Shown: positions 51,025 to 61,123 of the stretch, piece by piece | How positions within the stretch are numbered: position 1 is the stretch's first letter | Layout: every line of letters begins with the position of its first letter | Assembly: GCF_003696285.1 (NCBI RefSeq) | Contig: NZ_RFFL01000004.1 | Coordinates: 186,001 to 250,000, forward strand | Origin: Stutzerimonas nitrititolerans | GTDB taxonomy: Bacteria; Pseudomonadota; Gammaproteobacteria; Pseudomonadales; Pseudomonadaceae | Reading direction: 5' to 3' | Length of the DNA stretch: 64,000 nt | Program-made: the position numbers and the translations under genes | The notes under the pieces: model-generated | Told to the model about the DNA's origin: nothing | Seen by the model: the letters and a program-made list of their open reading frames with translations, nothing else | The model's database searches: none

Positions 51025-51786
51025 ATGCACGACACTACCCTCACCGCCCAACGGCTCGATGCGATGCACCGCGACGGCTTCGTGCTGCTGTCCGGCGTGC
51101 TCGCCCCCGCGAGGATCGCCGAGTTGCGCGAGGCCATCGACCGGCTGACGCCGATAGGCCTGGATTATCAAGGGATGCTCGACGACCACTACAAGTGCGT
51201 CTTCAACCGCTCGCCCTTCTGGCTGCAGTTTCTCGACCTGCCGGAGGTGATCGAGCTGGCCGAGGCGGCGCTGGGACCGGACTGCCACGTCATCGGCCAG
51301 ACCGCCTGGCGCAACCGGCCGGGCTTCATCGGTGGCGACTTGCATGCCGATTATCTGGTGATGACGCTCCCGGAACGCCTGCTGGCCGACCCAGCCTTCG
51401 AGCTGCCGATGCAGGTCTGCACCGCGCATCTTTATCTGGATGACATCGACGCCGACCTCTGCCCCACCCTGGTGATCCCCGGCAGCCACCGCGCCGGGCG
51501 CAAACCAGAGGCGGGAGAAACCCACTGGCACGGACGCGTGGCCGAGCCGGTGCTGTGCAAAGCCGGCGACGTGCTGTTCTTTCGCAGCGACCTCTGGCAC
51601 GCCGGCAGCCGCAACCGCAGCGCCGACCGCAGCCGCTACCTGCTGCAGGTGCACTACGGCCGGCGGATGGTGGCGCAGAAGTTCTCACCCTACTTGAACT
51701 TCAGCTTCAACCCCGAGGTGCTGGCCGCCGCGTCGCCACGCCAGCGGCGCCTGCTGGGCGAGCACGAACCGGCTGAGTACGACTGA
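51025..51786 (+). CDS. PhyH-family Fe(II)/2-oxoglutarate dioxygenase
   Basis: A 253-residue protein of the phytanoyl-CoA dioxygenase superfamily. The iron-binding HxD is in GGDLHADYL near residue 110, and the distal His near LWHAGSRNRSADRSRYLLQVHY, whose Arg would bind 2-oxoglutarate. It would hydroxylate a small molecule; the substrate is unknown. The start at 51025 is chosen for the GAGGCAGG ribosome site before MHDTTL. It is followed by cyanase after 81 bp, a possible operon. Confidence 0.82.
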   Translation: MHDTTLTAQRLDAMHRDGFVLLSGVLAPARIAELREAIDRLTPIGLDYQGMLDDHYKCVFNRSPFWLQFLDLPEVIELAEAALGPDCHVIGQTAWRNRPGFIGGDLHADYLVMTLPERLLADPAFELPMQVCTAHLYLDDIDADLCPTLVIPGSHRAGRKPEAGETHWHGRVAEPVLCKAGDVLFFRSDLWHAGSRNRSADRSRYLLQVHYGRRMVAQKFSPYLNFSFNPEVLAAASPRQRRLLGEHEPAEYD

Positions 51787-51867
51787 CTGGCACGGCACCT
51801 GCTACGGATCGCTGGACAGCGCCGCACCCCGCGGCCGCGTCCAGCCGAACCCGAGAGGTAATGCCAC

Positions 51868-52317
51868 ATGATTAGCAGCCGCGACCAGGTAACCCAGATG
51901 ATCATCGCCGCCAAGGTGCGCAAGGGCCTGAAATGGACCCACGCCGCCGAGGCCATTGGCCGTTCCAAGGAATGGACCACGGCTGGCTGCCTGGGCCAGA
52001 TGGCCTTCGACAAGCCCCAGGCCGAAGCCCTGGGCAAGCTCTTCGAGCTGCCCGACGAGGCGGTCGCCTGGCTGCAGATCGTGCCCTATAAAGGGTCACT
52101 GCCCAGCGCCGTGCCCAGCGATCCGCTGATCTATCGCTGGTACGAACTGGTGAACGTCTACGGCACCACGATCAAGGAACTGATCCATGAGGAATTCGGC
52201 GACGGCATTATGAGCGCCATCGACTTCTCCATGGATATCCAGCGCGAGCAGGACCCCAAGGGCGATCGCGTCAACGTGGTGCTCTCGGGCAAGTTCCTGC
52301 CCTACAAGAGTTACTGA
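51868..52317 (+). CDS. cynS: Cyanate hydratase (cyanase)
   Basis: A 149-residue enzyme that converts cyanate and bicarbonate to ammonia and CO2. The N-terminal HTH-like domain (ITAAKVRKG-type start) and the C-terminal catalytic domain are present; catalytic Arg90 and Glu93 (RWYE) and the Ser in GIMSAIDF correspond to Arg96, Glu99 and Ser122 of the E. coli enzyme. Its length is normal. No cynT or cynR gene is next to it; a PhyH gene precedes it. Confidence 0.95.
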   Translation: MISSRDQVTQMIIAAKVRKGLKWTHAAEAIGRSKEWTTAGCLGQMAFDKPQAEALGKLFELPDEAVAWLQIVPYKGSLPSAVPSDPLIYRWYELVNVYGTTIKELIHEEFGDGIMSAIDFSMDIQREQDPKGDRVNVVLSGKFLPYKSY

Positions 52318-52481
52318 GCCATGGGGGCGGTACGGATTTCGCCGGCGCCATGCTGCCGGCTGGGGGCTTTGTGACTCGCCAGCCAGTCGATTTCGAGCTA
52401 CATCTTCACCTCTCCCTTGATGGGAGAGGTGAAAACCTTCCCTTTCTCACGAGGAAATGTCCGACGAGCCTGTTCCGAAGG

Positions 52482-53162
52482 TCACTGCACGGTCGCGCCG
52501 ATCACCCGGGCGATGCGCGCCTTCTCGTCGGCTGAATCCAGCGTCAACCGCGACAGATAGGCCGCGACGGCCTCGATGTCGTCGGCCGACAGCAGCGCGG
52601 CGACGCCCATCATCACCGAGCCGGCGCGCCGGGGGTCGTTCTCGCGGAAACGGGTGAGTGCCGTACGCAGGTATTCGTCCGGCTGGCCGGCGAGCCGCGG
52701 CGTGGTCTCCATGCCCTCGGCATGCTGGCCATGGCAGCCGGTGCAGGCGTTGTGGAACAGCGTCTCGCCGCGGCGGCGCAGGTTCTCGCTGACCGTGGTG
52801 GCCACCGGGTGCACCTGTTGCTGGCTGAAGTACACGGCGATGTTGACGCGATCTTCCTGCGTCAGGTTCTGCGCCAGCTTGGACATGACGAAGTCGGTAC
52901 GCTCGCCGCTGGCGAACTTCTCGAAGGCGTTGAACAGATAGAGCGGATTCTGTCCGGCCAGGTTCGGGATGTGCGGCCGCTTGCTGTTGCCCGTCTCCCC
53001 GTGGCAGTAGGTGCAGAACAGCGCCCGTTCCTGGCCTGCGGCATAGGCGTGCTGGCGATTTTCGGTGTCGGTCATGACCTGGGCGAAGCGCTGGGCCAGC
53101 CCGTCATCGGCGAGGGCGAAGGAAGTGAGACAGCTGAGCAAGACAATGGCAAGGATGCGCAT
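52482..53162 (-). CDS. Exported diheme cytochrome c (c4-type)
   Basis: A 226-residue periplasmic protein with a signal peptide (MRILAIVLLSCLTSFALA) and two heme-binding sites, CTYCHG near 50 and CTGCHG near 142, in two similar domains. This two-domain plan matches cytochrome c4, which passes electrons to terminal oxidases. Axial Met candidates are in the following segments. It is a single gene, flanked by a CTCTCCC hairpin. Confidence 0.9.
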   Translation of the reverse strand: MRILAIVLLSCLTSFALADDGLAQRFAQVMTDTENRQHAYAAGQERALFCTYCHGETGNSKRPHIPNLAGQNPLYLFNAFEKFASGERTDFVMSKLAQNLTQEDRVNIAVYFSQQQVHPVATTVSENLRRRGETLFHNACTGCHGQHAEGMETTPRLAGQPDEYLRTALTRFRENDPRRAGSVMMGVAALLSADDIEAVAAYLSRLTLDSADEKARIARVIGATVQ

Positions 53163-53437
53163 GGGTCGTCCCTGGGCGAGTTTTCATCGGCAGGACTATA
53201 GGAATGGCTATCGGGTCGGATACTGGCTCAGATCAACGAAAGCGCCCGCCACCGATCGACGCGAGCCCGGGGTGTGATGCCTTTCACATCGGCGCCAGCC
53301 TCATCTGGACACCCTGCGCCCATGCGTCGCATTGACGATAACTTCGATCAATGAGCGCGAGAGATAGAAAAGACGACACAGCGGATGAATATTCGACTAA
53401 AGTAGCGCCCCTTTTCCACCACGACGAGCCGCGCCCC

Positions 53438-53920
53438 ATGCTAGATGGACATGCCGAACTGACCATGACCGTACTGATGACCCCGGACAAGGCCAACTTT
53501 TCCGGCAACGTACATGGCGGCACTCTGCTCAAGTACCTCGACGAAGTCGCCTATGCCTGCGCCAGCCGCTATGCGGGGCATTATGTGGTCACGCTTTCCG
53601 TGGACCAGGTGAACTTCCGCCAGCCGGTGCACGTGGGCGAACTGGTGACCTTCCTGGCCTCGGTGAATTTCGTGGGCAATACCTCCATGGAGATCGGCAT
53701 CAAGGTCGTTACCGAAGACATCCGCCTGAAGACCGTTCGCCACACCAACAGCTGCTTCTTCACCATGGTCGCCCTGGATGAGAGCGGCCGCCCCGTCCCG
53801 GTCCCCAAGCTGACGCCGCAGACGACCGACCAGAAACGCCGCTTCGCCCAGGCCCAGCAACGCCGCCAGATCCGCCGCGAGCTGGAAGAGCGCTACAAGG
53901 CCATCAAGGCCGATATCTGA
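53438..53920 (+). CDS. Acyl-CoA thioesterase, hotdog fold
   Basis: A 160-residue protein with a single hotdog domain of the YciA/BACH type: GNVHGGTLLKYLDEVAYACASRY near the N-terminus and QPVHVGELVTFLASV in the middle, followed by a basic, Arg/Gln-rich tail. It would hydrolyse acyl-CoA thioesters in the cytoplasm. The start at 53438 (MLDGHAELTMTV) fits the family; an in-frame ATG 29 codons upstream is less likely because that stretch is not conserved-looking. Confidence 0.85.
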   Translation: MLDGHAELTMTVLMTPDKANFSGNVHGGTLLKYLDEVAYACASRYAGHYVVTLSVDQVNFRQPVHVGELVTFLASVNFVGNTSMEIGIKVVTEDIRLKTVRHTNSCFFTMVALDESGRPVPVPKLTPQTTDQKRRFAQAQQRRQIRRELEERYKAIKADI

Positions 53921-54040
53921 CCCCATGGCAGAGGCCGGCACATCGCCGGCCTGAGCGGGCATATCGCGCCCCGCCGGAGCACAAGGCCGGTAAAGCCTTA
54001 TATAATCCACGGTCTTTTTGCAGACGATACCGAGGATTCC

Positions 54041-54382
54041 GTGAGCACACTGCCGCCCTGCCCCAAATGCAACTCCGAATACAGCTACGAAGACGGCCAG
54101 ATGCTGGTCTGCCCCGAGTGCGCCCATGAGTGGTCGGCCGACGCGACACAAGCGGCCGATGACGATGCCCGGGTCATCAAGGATTCGGTCGGTAACGTCC
54201 TGCAGGACGGCGATACCGTTACCGTGATCAAGGACCTGAAGGTCAAGGGCTCGTCTTCGGTGGTCAAGGTCGGCACCAAGGTCAAGAACATCCGCCTGTG
54301 CGACGGCGACCATGACATCGACTGCAAGATCGACGGCATCGGCGCGATGAAACTCAAGTCAGAGTTCGTGCGCAAGGTCTGA
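54041..54382 (+). CDS. yjdM: Zinc-ribbon YjdM/PhnA-family protein
   Basis: A 113-residue protein starting at GTG 54041 with CGAGGA before it. It has an N-terminal zinc ribbon CPKC...CPEC and the conserved [20 protein letters not shown] domain, and ends SEFVRKV. Homologues are called YjdM or PhnA; despite the old name no phosphonate role is established. A TATAAT -10 element lies at 54001-54006. Confidence 0.92.
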   Translation: MSTLPPCPKCNSEYSYEDGQMLVCPECAHEWSADATQAADDDARVIKDSVGNVLQDGDTVTVIKDLKVKGSSSVVKVGTKVKNIRLCDGDHDIDCKIDGIGAMKLKSEFVRKV

Positions 54383-54454
54383 CGCGGGAAGCCATGGCCT
54401 GATACCACCTCGCCCTGGTGGGACGCGGCGAAAGCAGCCGCAACAGCTGCCTCA

Positions 54455-54690
54455 GACCAGAAGCTTCGCCCTAAGGGCGGGGCTCCCACGAAAGCAAAGC
54501 CCCATGCCGTACCCCTCCCCCCGCGGGAGAGGGCTGGGTAGAGGGAGCACAGCCCTTCCCCCTTCCCTTCATGTTTGATCGTTCCCATGCTCTGCGTGGG
54601 AACGCAGCACAGCGCGACGCTTTGCATCGGCGGAACGCGGAGCGTCCAGAATGGTGCCCACGCAGGAGCATGGGCACCATCAGAGTCGCG
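54455..54690. repeat. Composite of three intergenic repeat families
   Basis: Going rightward: AAGCTTCGCCCTAAGGGCGG (the unit near 27290), a CCCTCCCCCCGCGGGAGAGGG hairpin given here by its core CCGCGGGAGAGGG, and a CCCATGCTCTGCGTGGGAAC / GTGCCCACGCAGGAGCATGG REP-like pair (54573-54682). No gene is seen in 54383-54707. Confidence 0.65.
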
Positions 54691-54707
54691 CTATCACGGA
54701 AGGGCAA

Positions 54708-56621
54708 TCAAGGCGTCAGATACGACGAGCGCGTCAGCCCCAGGCGCAGGGCATCGATGTACTGGGTCCGCTCCTTGGCGCTCAGCCTGGCGCTGGCCAC
54801 CTTGTCGCGGTAATAGGTCATCAGCTCCTCGGGTGACAGGTGCACGTAGCGCAGCATGTCCTCGATGGTGTCGTGGGTCTCGATGCCGGCGTGGTAGTAG
54901 CTGCCGTCCTCGCGCTGGTAGACATTCACCGAGTCGGTATCGCCGAACAGGTTGTGCATGTCGCCGAGGATTTCCTGGTAGGCGCCGACCAGGAACACGC
55001 CGAGGAAGTACTCCTCGCCGGGCTGTACTTCATGTACCGGCATGCTGCTCTCGATGCTCTGCTCGTCGACGTACTGCTTGATCTTGCCGTCCGAGTCGCA
55101 GGTCAGGTCCTGCAGCACCGCGCGCCGGTCCGGCTCCTCGGCCAGGCGCTGCAACGGCACGATGGGCAGGATCTGATCGATGGCCCAGGTATCCGGCAAG
55201 CTCTGGAACACCGAGAAGTTGCAGATGTACTTGTCCGCCAGCTTGTCGTTGAGCTCGTCGAGCACTGCGCGGTGCGAGCGTTGACGCGCCTTGAGCTGGT
55301 TGTACAGGCGTCGGCAGATGGCGAAGTAGCTCTGCTCGGCCAGCGCCTTCTGCGCCAGGCTGAGCTGGCCGGCGGCGTACTGGGCGCCCGCGTCGCTCAT
55401 GTAGTGGGTGGCCCGCCAGTAGGTCTCGGTGACCATCTCCGCATCGGTCGGCCCGAGCAGATCCACCAGCGACTGCACGATATCCGGCAGATCAGCATAG
55501 TTTTCCACCTCCGGCACCGCGTCGTTGTGCCGCTCGACGTCGGTCACCTGCATCACCAGCACCGCGTGGTGCGCGGTCATCGCCCGCCCGCTCTCGGAGA
55601 AGATGTGCGGATGCGGCAGCCCCTGGGCCTCGCAGAACTCCTTGAGCATGCCTACTACAGTGCCGGCGTACTCATCCATGTCGTAGTTGATCGAACTGGC
55701 ATTGCGCGAATGGGTGCCGTCGTAATCGACCCCCAGCCCACCGCCGACGTCGATATGGTCCATGGGCAGACCCAGGGCGCGCAGCTCTGCGTAATAACGG
55801 ATCGCCTCGCGGAAACCCTGGCGATAGTCCGCCAGGTTGGCGATCTGCGACCCCATGTGGAAATGCAGCAGGCGAATGCCCTGGTCCATCTCCGCCTCGC
55901 GAAAACGCTCGATGACGCGCAGCAACTGCGCAGCCGACAGGCCGAACTTGGAGCGCTCGCCACCGGTATCCGCCCACTTCGAGGAAGCCAGCGACGACAG
56001 GCGCACGCGCAGGCCGATCTGCGGCATCAGCTTCAGCTCGGCGGCTTCCTCGATGACCATCGCCACCTCGGATTCCTTCTCGATGACGATGAACACACTG
56101 TGTCCGAGCTTCTGCCCCATCAGCGCCAGGCGGATGAACTCCCGGTCCTTGTAGCCGTTGCAGACGATAGTGCCGCCCTTGGGCGCCAGCGCCAGCACCG
56201 CCATGAGCTCCGGCTTGGAGCCGGCTTCCAGGCCGATGGAAACCTTCTGCGTGGCGATGATGTTTTCCACCACCGCTTCCTGCTGGTTGACCTTGATCGG
56301 GTAGAGCGCGGTGTACTTGCCGCCGTACTCCATGCGCTCGATGTTGGCGTCGAAGGCACCGGTCAGCCGGCGCACGCGGTCCTGCAGAATGTCGGGGAAA
56401 CGCACCAGCAACGGCAGCGAAAGCCCCGCCTCGCGCAGTTGTTCGATCAGGGCGCTGAACTCGATGGGCGCGCCATCCGGCCCCTGTGGCCGAACCTCCA
56501 CGCAACCCTGATCGCTGATCGCGAAGTAGCCCGCTCCCCAATGGCGGATGCCGTAGATGCTGCGGCTGTCCGCTGCGGTCCATTGGCTGCCGTCGTCTTT
56601 ACGTGTGCGTCGAACAGGCAT
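54708..56621 (-). CDS. speA: Biosynthetic arginine decarboxylase
   Basis: A 637-residue PLP enzyme converting arginine to agmatine for putrescine synthesis. The PLP lysine is in [12 protein letters not shown] near residues 98-109, followed by [20 protein letters not shown] and [15 protein letters not shown], typical of SpeA. The ATG at 56621 has GGGAGG upstream. The yciH gene is next upstream on the same strand, an order also found in other pseudomonads. Confidence 0.96.
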   Translation of the reverse strand: MPVRRTRKDDGSQWTAADSRSIYGIRHWGAGYFAISDQGCVEVRPQGPDGAPIEFSALIEQLREAGLSLPLLVRFPDILQDRVRRLTGAFDANIERMEYGGKYTALYPIKVNQQEAVVENIIATQKVSIGLEAGSKPELMAVLALAPKGGTIVCNGYKDREFIRLALMGQKLGHSVFIVIEKESEVAMVIEEAAELKLMPQIGLRVRLSSLASSKWADTGGERSKFGLSAAQLLRVIERFREAEMDQGIRLLHFHMGSQIANLADYRQGFREAIRYYAELRALGLPMDHIDVGGGLGVDYDGTHSRNASSINYDMDEYAGTVVGMLKEFCEAQGLPHPHIFSESGRAMTAHHAVLVMQVTDVERHNDAVPEVENYADLPDIVQSLVDLLGPTDAEMVTETYWRATHYMSDAGAQYAAGQLSLAQKALAEQSYFAICRRLYNQLKARQRSHRAVLDELNDKLADKYICNFSVFQSLPDTWAIDQILPIVPLQRLAEEPDRRAVLQDLTCDSDGKIKQYVDEQSIESSMPVHEVQPGEEYFLGVFLVGAYQEILGDMHNLFGDTDSVNVYQREDGSYYHAGIETHDTIEDMLRYVHLSPEELMTYYRDKVASARLSAKERTQYIDALRLGLTRSSYLTP

Positions 56622-56742
56622 CTAGGCCTCCCTGAACAATGATGGGTAACCCGCCGCGAGGAATGAAAGCCGACGGGAAAGACTGTCCCGGTTGGACAGC
56701 CGATGCATGAAGAAATAAGCGCAAGGCCGAACGAGTCGGCAA

Positions 56743-57114
56743 TCAGCCACCGGACTTAAGCGCCTTGAAACCGCGCTTGGCCAGCTCGTCGAGCAACAGT
56801 TGAACGTGCTCGCCCTGAATCTCGATGACCCCGTCCTTGAGCGCTCCGCCCGTGCCGCAACGGCGTTTCAGAGCACTGGCCAGCGCCTTCAGTTCATCCT
56901 CGGCCAGCGGCACGCCGGTAATGGTGGTCACCGTCTTGCCGCCGCGTCCCTTGCTTTCCCGGCGAACCCGGGCGATGCCGTCACCTTCCGGGAGCTTCGA
57001 CTGCTTGCAGATACAGGCATCGACCGGCTGGCTGCAATCAGGACAATGCCGTCCCGCATCGGTAGAGAACACCAGCCCGCCAAGACCAGCGAATGAAGTG
57101 GTTTTCTTGGCCAC
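56743..57114 (-). CDS. yciH: Translation initiation factor SUI1-family protein
   Basis: A 123-residue protein with a C-terminal SUI1 domain (about 55-123; GKTVTTITGVPLAEDELKALASALK, KDGVIEIQGEH). The N-terminal part contains CPDCSQPVDACICK, a probable zinc-binding sequence. It is the bacterial eIF1-like YciH. It lies 121 bp before speA. Confidence 0.93.
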   Translation of the reverse strand: MAKKTTSFAGLGGLVFSTDAGRHCPDCSQPVDACICKQSKLPEGDGIARVRRESKGRGGKTVTTITGVPLAEDELKALASALKRRCGTGGALKDGVIEIQGEHVQLLLDELAKRGFKALKSGG

Positions 57115-57250
57115 GCAAACCTCACGAAGAACGAACCGGCCCCGTCGGAGCAGGGCCGTGAAAGGGCGTTAATTTAGCAGCAAAGCCCGGACGGCGCGCC
57201 ATCGTCCTCCTTCCCTCACGGGAGAACGCCGGGAAGAGGGTTAGCTGCCA

Positions 57251-58342
57251 TCAGTGGCCAAGGCGCTGCCCAGGCGCATAAGGCGCCGGATCGATCGACG
57301 GCTTGCGTCCCAGCATCAGATCCGCGAGCAACTGGCAGGACGCCGGCGCCAGCACCAGACCATTGCGGAAATGCCCGCAGTTGAGCCACAGCCCGTCGAA
57401 ACCGGACACGGCACCTATATAAGGAACACCATCCGGCGAGCCGGGCCGCAAGCCCGCCCAGTGCTTGACCACCTCGGAATTGGCCAATGCCGGAAGCAGC
57501 TCGACCGCGGTCGCCTTGAGACTTTCCAGCGCATCTTCGGTGGGCGCCTTGTCGAAGCCGACGTCTTCGAGCGTACTTCCGACCAGGATATGCCCATCGC
57601 GCCGTGGAATCGCATAGCGCCGCTTGGCCAGCACCATGCTCGGCAGAAAGTCCTCGGCACACTTGTAGAGGATCATCTGCCCTTTCATCGGCTTGACCGG
57701 TAGCTCGAGCCCCAGTGGGGCCAACAATGCGGCGCTCCAGGCACCGGCCGCCATGACGACCTGTTCGCCGCGCCATTCACCCTCGGCGGTTCGCACACCG
57801 ACGACGCGGCGACCTTCCTGAATCAGTGCCCCCACCGGGCTGTGCTCCACCACACGAACGTTCGGCATTCGCTGCAGCGCCTCGCGCAACGCCGCCAGCA
57901 GACGGGGATTACGCACATTGGCGACGCCCGGCATGAACACCGCCCGCGAAAAACCATCGCCCAGCGCAGGAACAGCCGCACGAACCTGCTCCAGCGGCAC
58001 CGGATACAACGCCCGCCCCTGGCGCTCGGCCCAGGCAAGCGCCTCGTCTTCGTCCTGCAGATCCAGCCAGTAGAGGCCCGTTGCGTACACCTCGGGATCG
58101 ATGCCGGTCTGCCGGAGCAGGGTCTGTCCCAGCTGCGGATAATAGTCTTGCGACCAGTGCGCCAGCGCCGTGACCGCCGGGCTGTAACGCCACGGGTACA
58201 GCGGTGAAACGATACCGCCTCCGGCCCAGGAAGCCTCGCGTCCCGCCTCACCTGCTTCGAGCAGAACCACCTCCTGCCCCGCACTCGCCAGCAAGTAAGT
58301 CGAAAGCAGGCCTATGACTCCGCCGCCCACCACTACCGTCAT
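57251..58342 (-). CDS. thiO: Glycine oxidase ThiO-type FAD oxidoreductase
   Basis: A 363-residue DAO-superfamily flavoprotein: N-terminal GGGVIGLLSTYLLASAG dinucleotide-binding fold and ERREASWAGGG-like FAD segment (GREASWAGGGI), then C-terminal GLRPGSPDGVPYIG and CGHFRNGLVLAP. It oxidises glycine to the imine used in thiazole synthesis of thiamine. The start at 58342 (MTVVVGGG) has GAGAGAG ahead of it. The order thiO then type IV pilin genes resembles that of P. aeruginosa. Confidence 0.9.
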   Translation of the reverse strand: MTVVVGGGVIGLLSTYLLASAGQEVVLLEAGEAGREASWAGGGIVSPLYPWRYSPAVTALAHWSQDYYPQLGQTLLRQTGIDPEVYATGLYWLDLQDEDEALAWAERQGRALYPVPLEQVRAAVPALGDGFSRAVFMPGVANVRNPRLLAALREALQRMPNVRVVEHSPVGALIQEGRRVVGVRTAEGEWRGEQVVMAAGAWSAALLAPLGLELPVKPMKGQMILYKCAEDFLPSMVLAKRRYAIPRRDGHILVGSTLEDVGFDKAPTEDALESLKATAVELLPALANSEVVKHWAGLRPGSPDGVPYIGAVSGFDGLWLNCGHFRNGLVLAPASCQLLADLMLGRKPSIDPAPYAPGQRLGH

Positions 58343-58521
58343 CTCTCTCGCCACATTCCCCCCGCCAGCTGGATCACATATCCATGCATTCAGTATTGAC
58401 TTGTCGATTCGTTGCTCTACAACCAGTCTTTCGTTCATTGCAGACCCAACAGCCACCGCAGCAGAACGAAAGGCTCATTCGCCAGGATGGCGACACATGA
58501 TAAGTGCAAAGGAACCGCACC

Positions 58522-59019
58522 ATGCCGAACAAGGATCAAGGCTTTACGCTTGTTGAATTGCTGATCACGCTTGCGTTGTTAGCCATCGTCGCGAATATCG
58601 CCGTGCCGGCCTTCGACGGGCTGGTCACTCGCAATCGCCAGCAGGCGCTTATGGAACAGGTAGAGGCGATACTTGTTAATGCTCGTGCCGATGCGATCTT
58701 AAAACGTCGCACAGTCGAGATATGCGGCAGCGCTGATGGGCAAACCTGCTCTAACGACTGGGCTAGCGGCTGGCTGGTGCGCACATCAGACAATCAGTTG
58801 CTGCAACTCACCCAACTTCCTACCCATGACGAGCTGCGCTGGAGCGGTTTTCAACAGAGCATCCGCTTTCGCGACAACGGCTCCAGCCCTACCGGCAATG
58901 GACGCTTCTACCAGTGCCACAAACAACAAGTGGTCTGGCAGTTGATCCTCAACCGCCAAGGACGCCTGCGACAAGGCACACCGGCAGAGAACAGCAGCGC
59001 CGACCAGTGCAGCTCTTAA
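58522..59019 (+). CDS. fimT: Type IV minor pilin, FimT/GspH type
   Basis: A 165-residue pseudopilin: prepilin leader with cleavage after Gly in KDQG|FTLVELLITLALLAIV, GspH-like C-terminal region. The start at 58522 (MPNKDQGFTL) has AAGGA eight bases before it. It opens the minor-pilin cluster that primes pilus assembly. FimT in some bacteria binds DNA for uptake. Confidence 0.85.
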   Translation: MPNKDQGFTLVELLITLALLAIVANIAVPAFDGLVTRNRQQALMEQVEAILVNARADAILKRRTVEICGSADGQTCSNDWASGWLVRTSDNQLLQLTQLPTHDELRWSGFQQSIRFRDNGSSPTGNGRFYQCHKQQVVWQLILNRQGRLRQGTPAENSSADQCSS

Positions 59020-59184
59020 TCTGCGACCTAGCGGCGGCGAATCTTGGCACGGTTCACACCCCCAGTTCCGCACAACACGGATAATCGAACCGTCCGTCCA
59101 CGCAAAAACGCCAACCATCCTCTATCTCAAGACATGGCAATGGCGCATTTGCATCATCCGCTCACGACTTCCATGGAGCACACC

Positions 59185-59709
59185 ATGTCACGCCGAACCG
59201 ACATGCACGGATTCACATTGGTCGAGCTGATGATCATCCTCGCACTTCTGGGAATACTCGCGGGTATCGCCATCCCGAGCTTCAACTCTTTGATCCGTAA
59301 CAACCAGGTGCAAAGCAAAGCTGAGGAACTGGCAGCCTTTCTGCAGTACGCACGTGGGCAAGCGGCAATCAATCGTGCGACCTATGAAGTGAAGATTTGC
59401 GATAACGACGATCCTTGGATCATCCGCAAATTCGACACCAGCAATGGCAACAACTGCACAGATGGAGAGATCGAACGCATTTTGGAGCGTCCCCTAGGGC
59501 AGATTGAAATCCTCAACACCACACTGAGCGACGACAGACTGCTCTATCGCTCCAACGGCACCGCTACGGCTGCGAGCTTCACCATTTGCCATGATGCCGA
59601 CCCTAGCACCGGCTACCTGCTCGAAGTGCAGCCCAGTGGCGGCACACTCCTCCATTCACGCGGCAAGCAAGACTCCACCGGCACCGCCTTGGGCAGCTGC
59701 AGCTTATGA
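59185..59709 (+). CDS. fimU: Type IV minor pilin, FimU/GspH type
   Basis: A 174-residue minor pilin with a prepilin leader ending MHG|FTLVELMIILALLGIL and a GspH-like body with two Cys pairs (CDND, NCTD). The start at 59185 is preferred over the longer frame because GGAG precedes it and it gives a short basic leader. FimU helps make the tip complex with PilV, PilW, PilX and PilE. Sequence around it is more AT-rich than the chromosome. Confidence 0.85.
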   Translation: MSRRTDMHGFTLVELMIILALLGILAGIAIPSFNSLIRNNQVQSKAEELAAFLQYARGQAAINRATYEVKICDNDDPWIIRKFDTSNGNNCTDGEIERILERPLGQIEILNTTLSDDRLLYRSNGTATAASFTICHDADPSTGYLLEVQPSGGTLLHSRGKQDSTGTALGSCSL

Positions 59710-59717
59710 GGTATGCG

Positions 59718-60275
59718 ATGACGACCAACAAAGGCTTCAGCCTGATCGAAGTACTCGTGGCATTGCTGCTGACCACCATCGGCGTGCTCGGCATGGTGGC
59801 CTTGCAGGGACGCAGCATCCAGTACACCCAGGATTCCGTGCAACGCAACACCGCCATCGTACTAGCTGGCGACCTGATCGAAATCATCCGGGCCAATCCG
59901 AAAGAACTCTTCAATATGGCGCCACCGCAATTCCCTATGAACAGCGGCATGAAAGATACCTCCCTGCTCTACAAGGAAGCAGGTGAAGACTTCAATAACC
60001 GCGCTGCCTGCGTGGCCAGTCCGACTCGTATCGCCAAGACCCCTCAGGAACTGCGCGACTGCTGGGCTGACAGGGTCGAGGCACTGCTTCCGGGCGGTAC
60101 AGAGCTGTTCAAGGACCACGTTTACATTTGTCGCAGTTCAGCTCCTGACATTTGCGATAACAAGGGCTCGATGATCGAGGTTCGCATGGCGTGGCAAGTT
60201 CGCGAGGGAGCTTGCCTTGATGCCAGCGATCCCGATAACACCATTTGCACTTACACCGTGCGGGTAGAACCATGA
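59718..60275 (+). CDS. pilV: Type IV pilus modification protein PilV
   Basis: A 185-residue minor pilin: MTTNKG|FSLIEVLVALLLTTIGVLG leader/helix and NTAIVLAGDLIEIIRANP following. GAGG lies before the ATG at 59718; another ATG four codons upstream overlaps the fimU stop. Its stop overlaps pilW (ATGA). Confidence 0.9.
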   Translation: MTTNKGFSLIEVLVALLLTTIGVLGMVALQGRSIQYTQDSVQRNTAIVLAGDLIEIIRANPKELFNMAPPQFPMNSGMKDTSLLYKEAGEDFNNRAACVASPTRIAKTPQELRDCWADRVEALLPGGTELFKDHVYICRSSAPDICDNKGSMIEVRMAWQVREGACLDASDPDNTICTYTVRVEP

Positions 60276-61123
60276 ACAGCATTAAACGCCAATTCGGTCT
60301 GTCGATGATCGAACTGCTGATAGCACTCGCGATCAGCAGCTTCCTGATTCTCGGTATTACTCAGGTTTACCTCGACAACAAGCGCAACTATGTCTTTCAG
60401 CAGAATCAGGCGGGCAATCTAGAGAATAGCCGCTTTGCCGCGCTGATAATCAGCGACTACTTGAGCAAGGCTGGCTATCGTCGCAAGCCATCGACACTGC
60501 TGGACACTGTCTTCCCCAGCCGTCCTGCCGCGGACGAATGTCTTGCCTTTAACGCCGGACACGCCATTACCGGACTCGATCCCAACGAAGGTATCGGCTT
60601 CTGCATCCGCTACCAGCCTCGGGTCAGCGGAGAGTTGGATTGCCAGGGCGCAGCAAGCACTGTCGTATATGACGAAGCATTTCCTTCAGCCCCCCCTGAC
60701 GAAAGTGACCTGACCGTGCTGGCGTTTAAATACGAACCCAGCACTGACAGCCAGCTACAGGAGGGCCGCCTGCTATGCAAAAGCCTGAATGCAGCTAGCC
60801 CCCAGTATGGCGAATTGCTTCGTGGCATTGCCGATCTTCGTCTGGATTTCGGCGTGGGTAACACTGACCTGCTCGAGAAGGAAGTCACCACCTTCATCCC
60901 GCAAGCGGACTGGTCCCCAGCCAGCGGCGCGATCCGCAGCGTGCGCTATGCCTTGCTGCTCACCAGTCGTGCAGGCCAGCGTGAAGGTGATGACTCGAAG
61001 GTCCTCGCCGACTGGTTAGCCAAGGCATCTGCAGACGCCCAGACCAAGCTGCAGGAGGCAGACAACAAGCGCATCTACCAGGTTGTGGGTAGCACACAGA
61101 CCATCAGGAACCTCATGCCATGA
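60272..61123 (+). CDS. pilW: Type IV pilus assembly protein PilW
   Basis: A 283-residue minor pilin with QFG|LSMIELLIALAISSFLILG as prepilin signal, then NRRNYVFQQNQ-like segment (NKRNYVFQQNQ) and a long globular body. It starts at 60272, overlapping the pilV stop, and its own stop overlaps pilX. Confidence 0.9.
   Translation: MNSIKRQFGLSMIELLIALAISSFLILGITQVYLDNKRNYVFQQNQAGNLENSRFAALIISDYLSKAGYRRKPSTLLDTVFPSRPAADECLAFNAGHAITGLDPNEGIGFCIRYQPRVSGELDCQGAASTVVYDEAFPSAPPDESDLTVLAFKYEPSTDSQLQEGRLLCKSLNAASPQYGELLRGIADLRLDFGVGNTDLLEKEVTTFIPQADWSPASGAIRSVRYALLLTSRAGQREGDDSKVLADWLAKASADAQTKLQEADNKRIYQVVGSTQTIRNLMP

Noticed and set aside
54840..56642. A 600-codon plus-strand frame over speA
   Set aside because: It is a shadow; SpeA motifs are on the minus strand.
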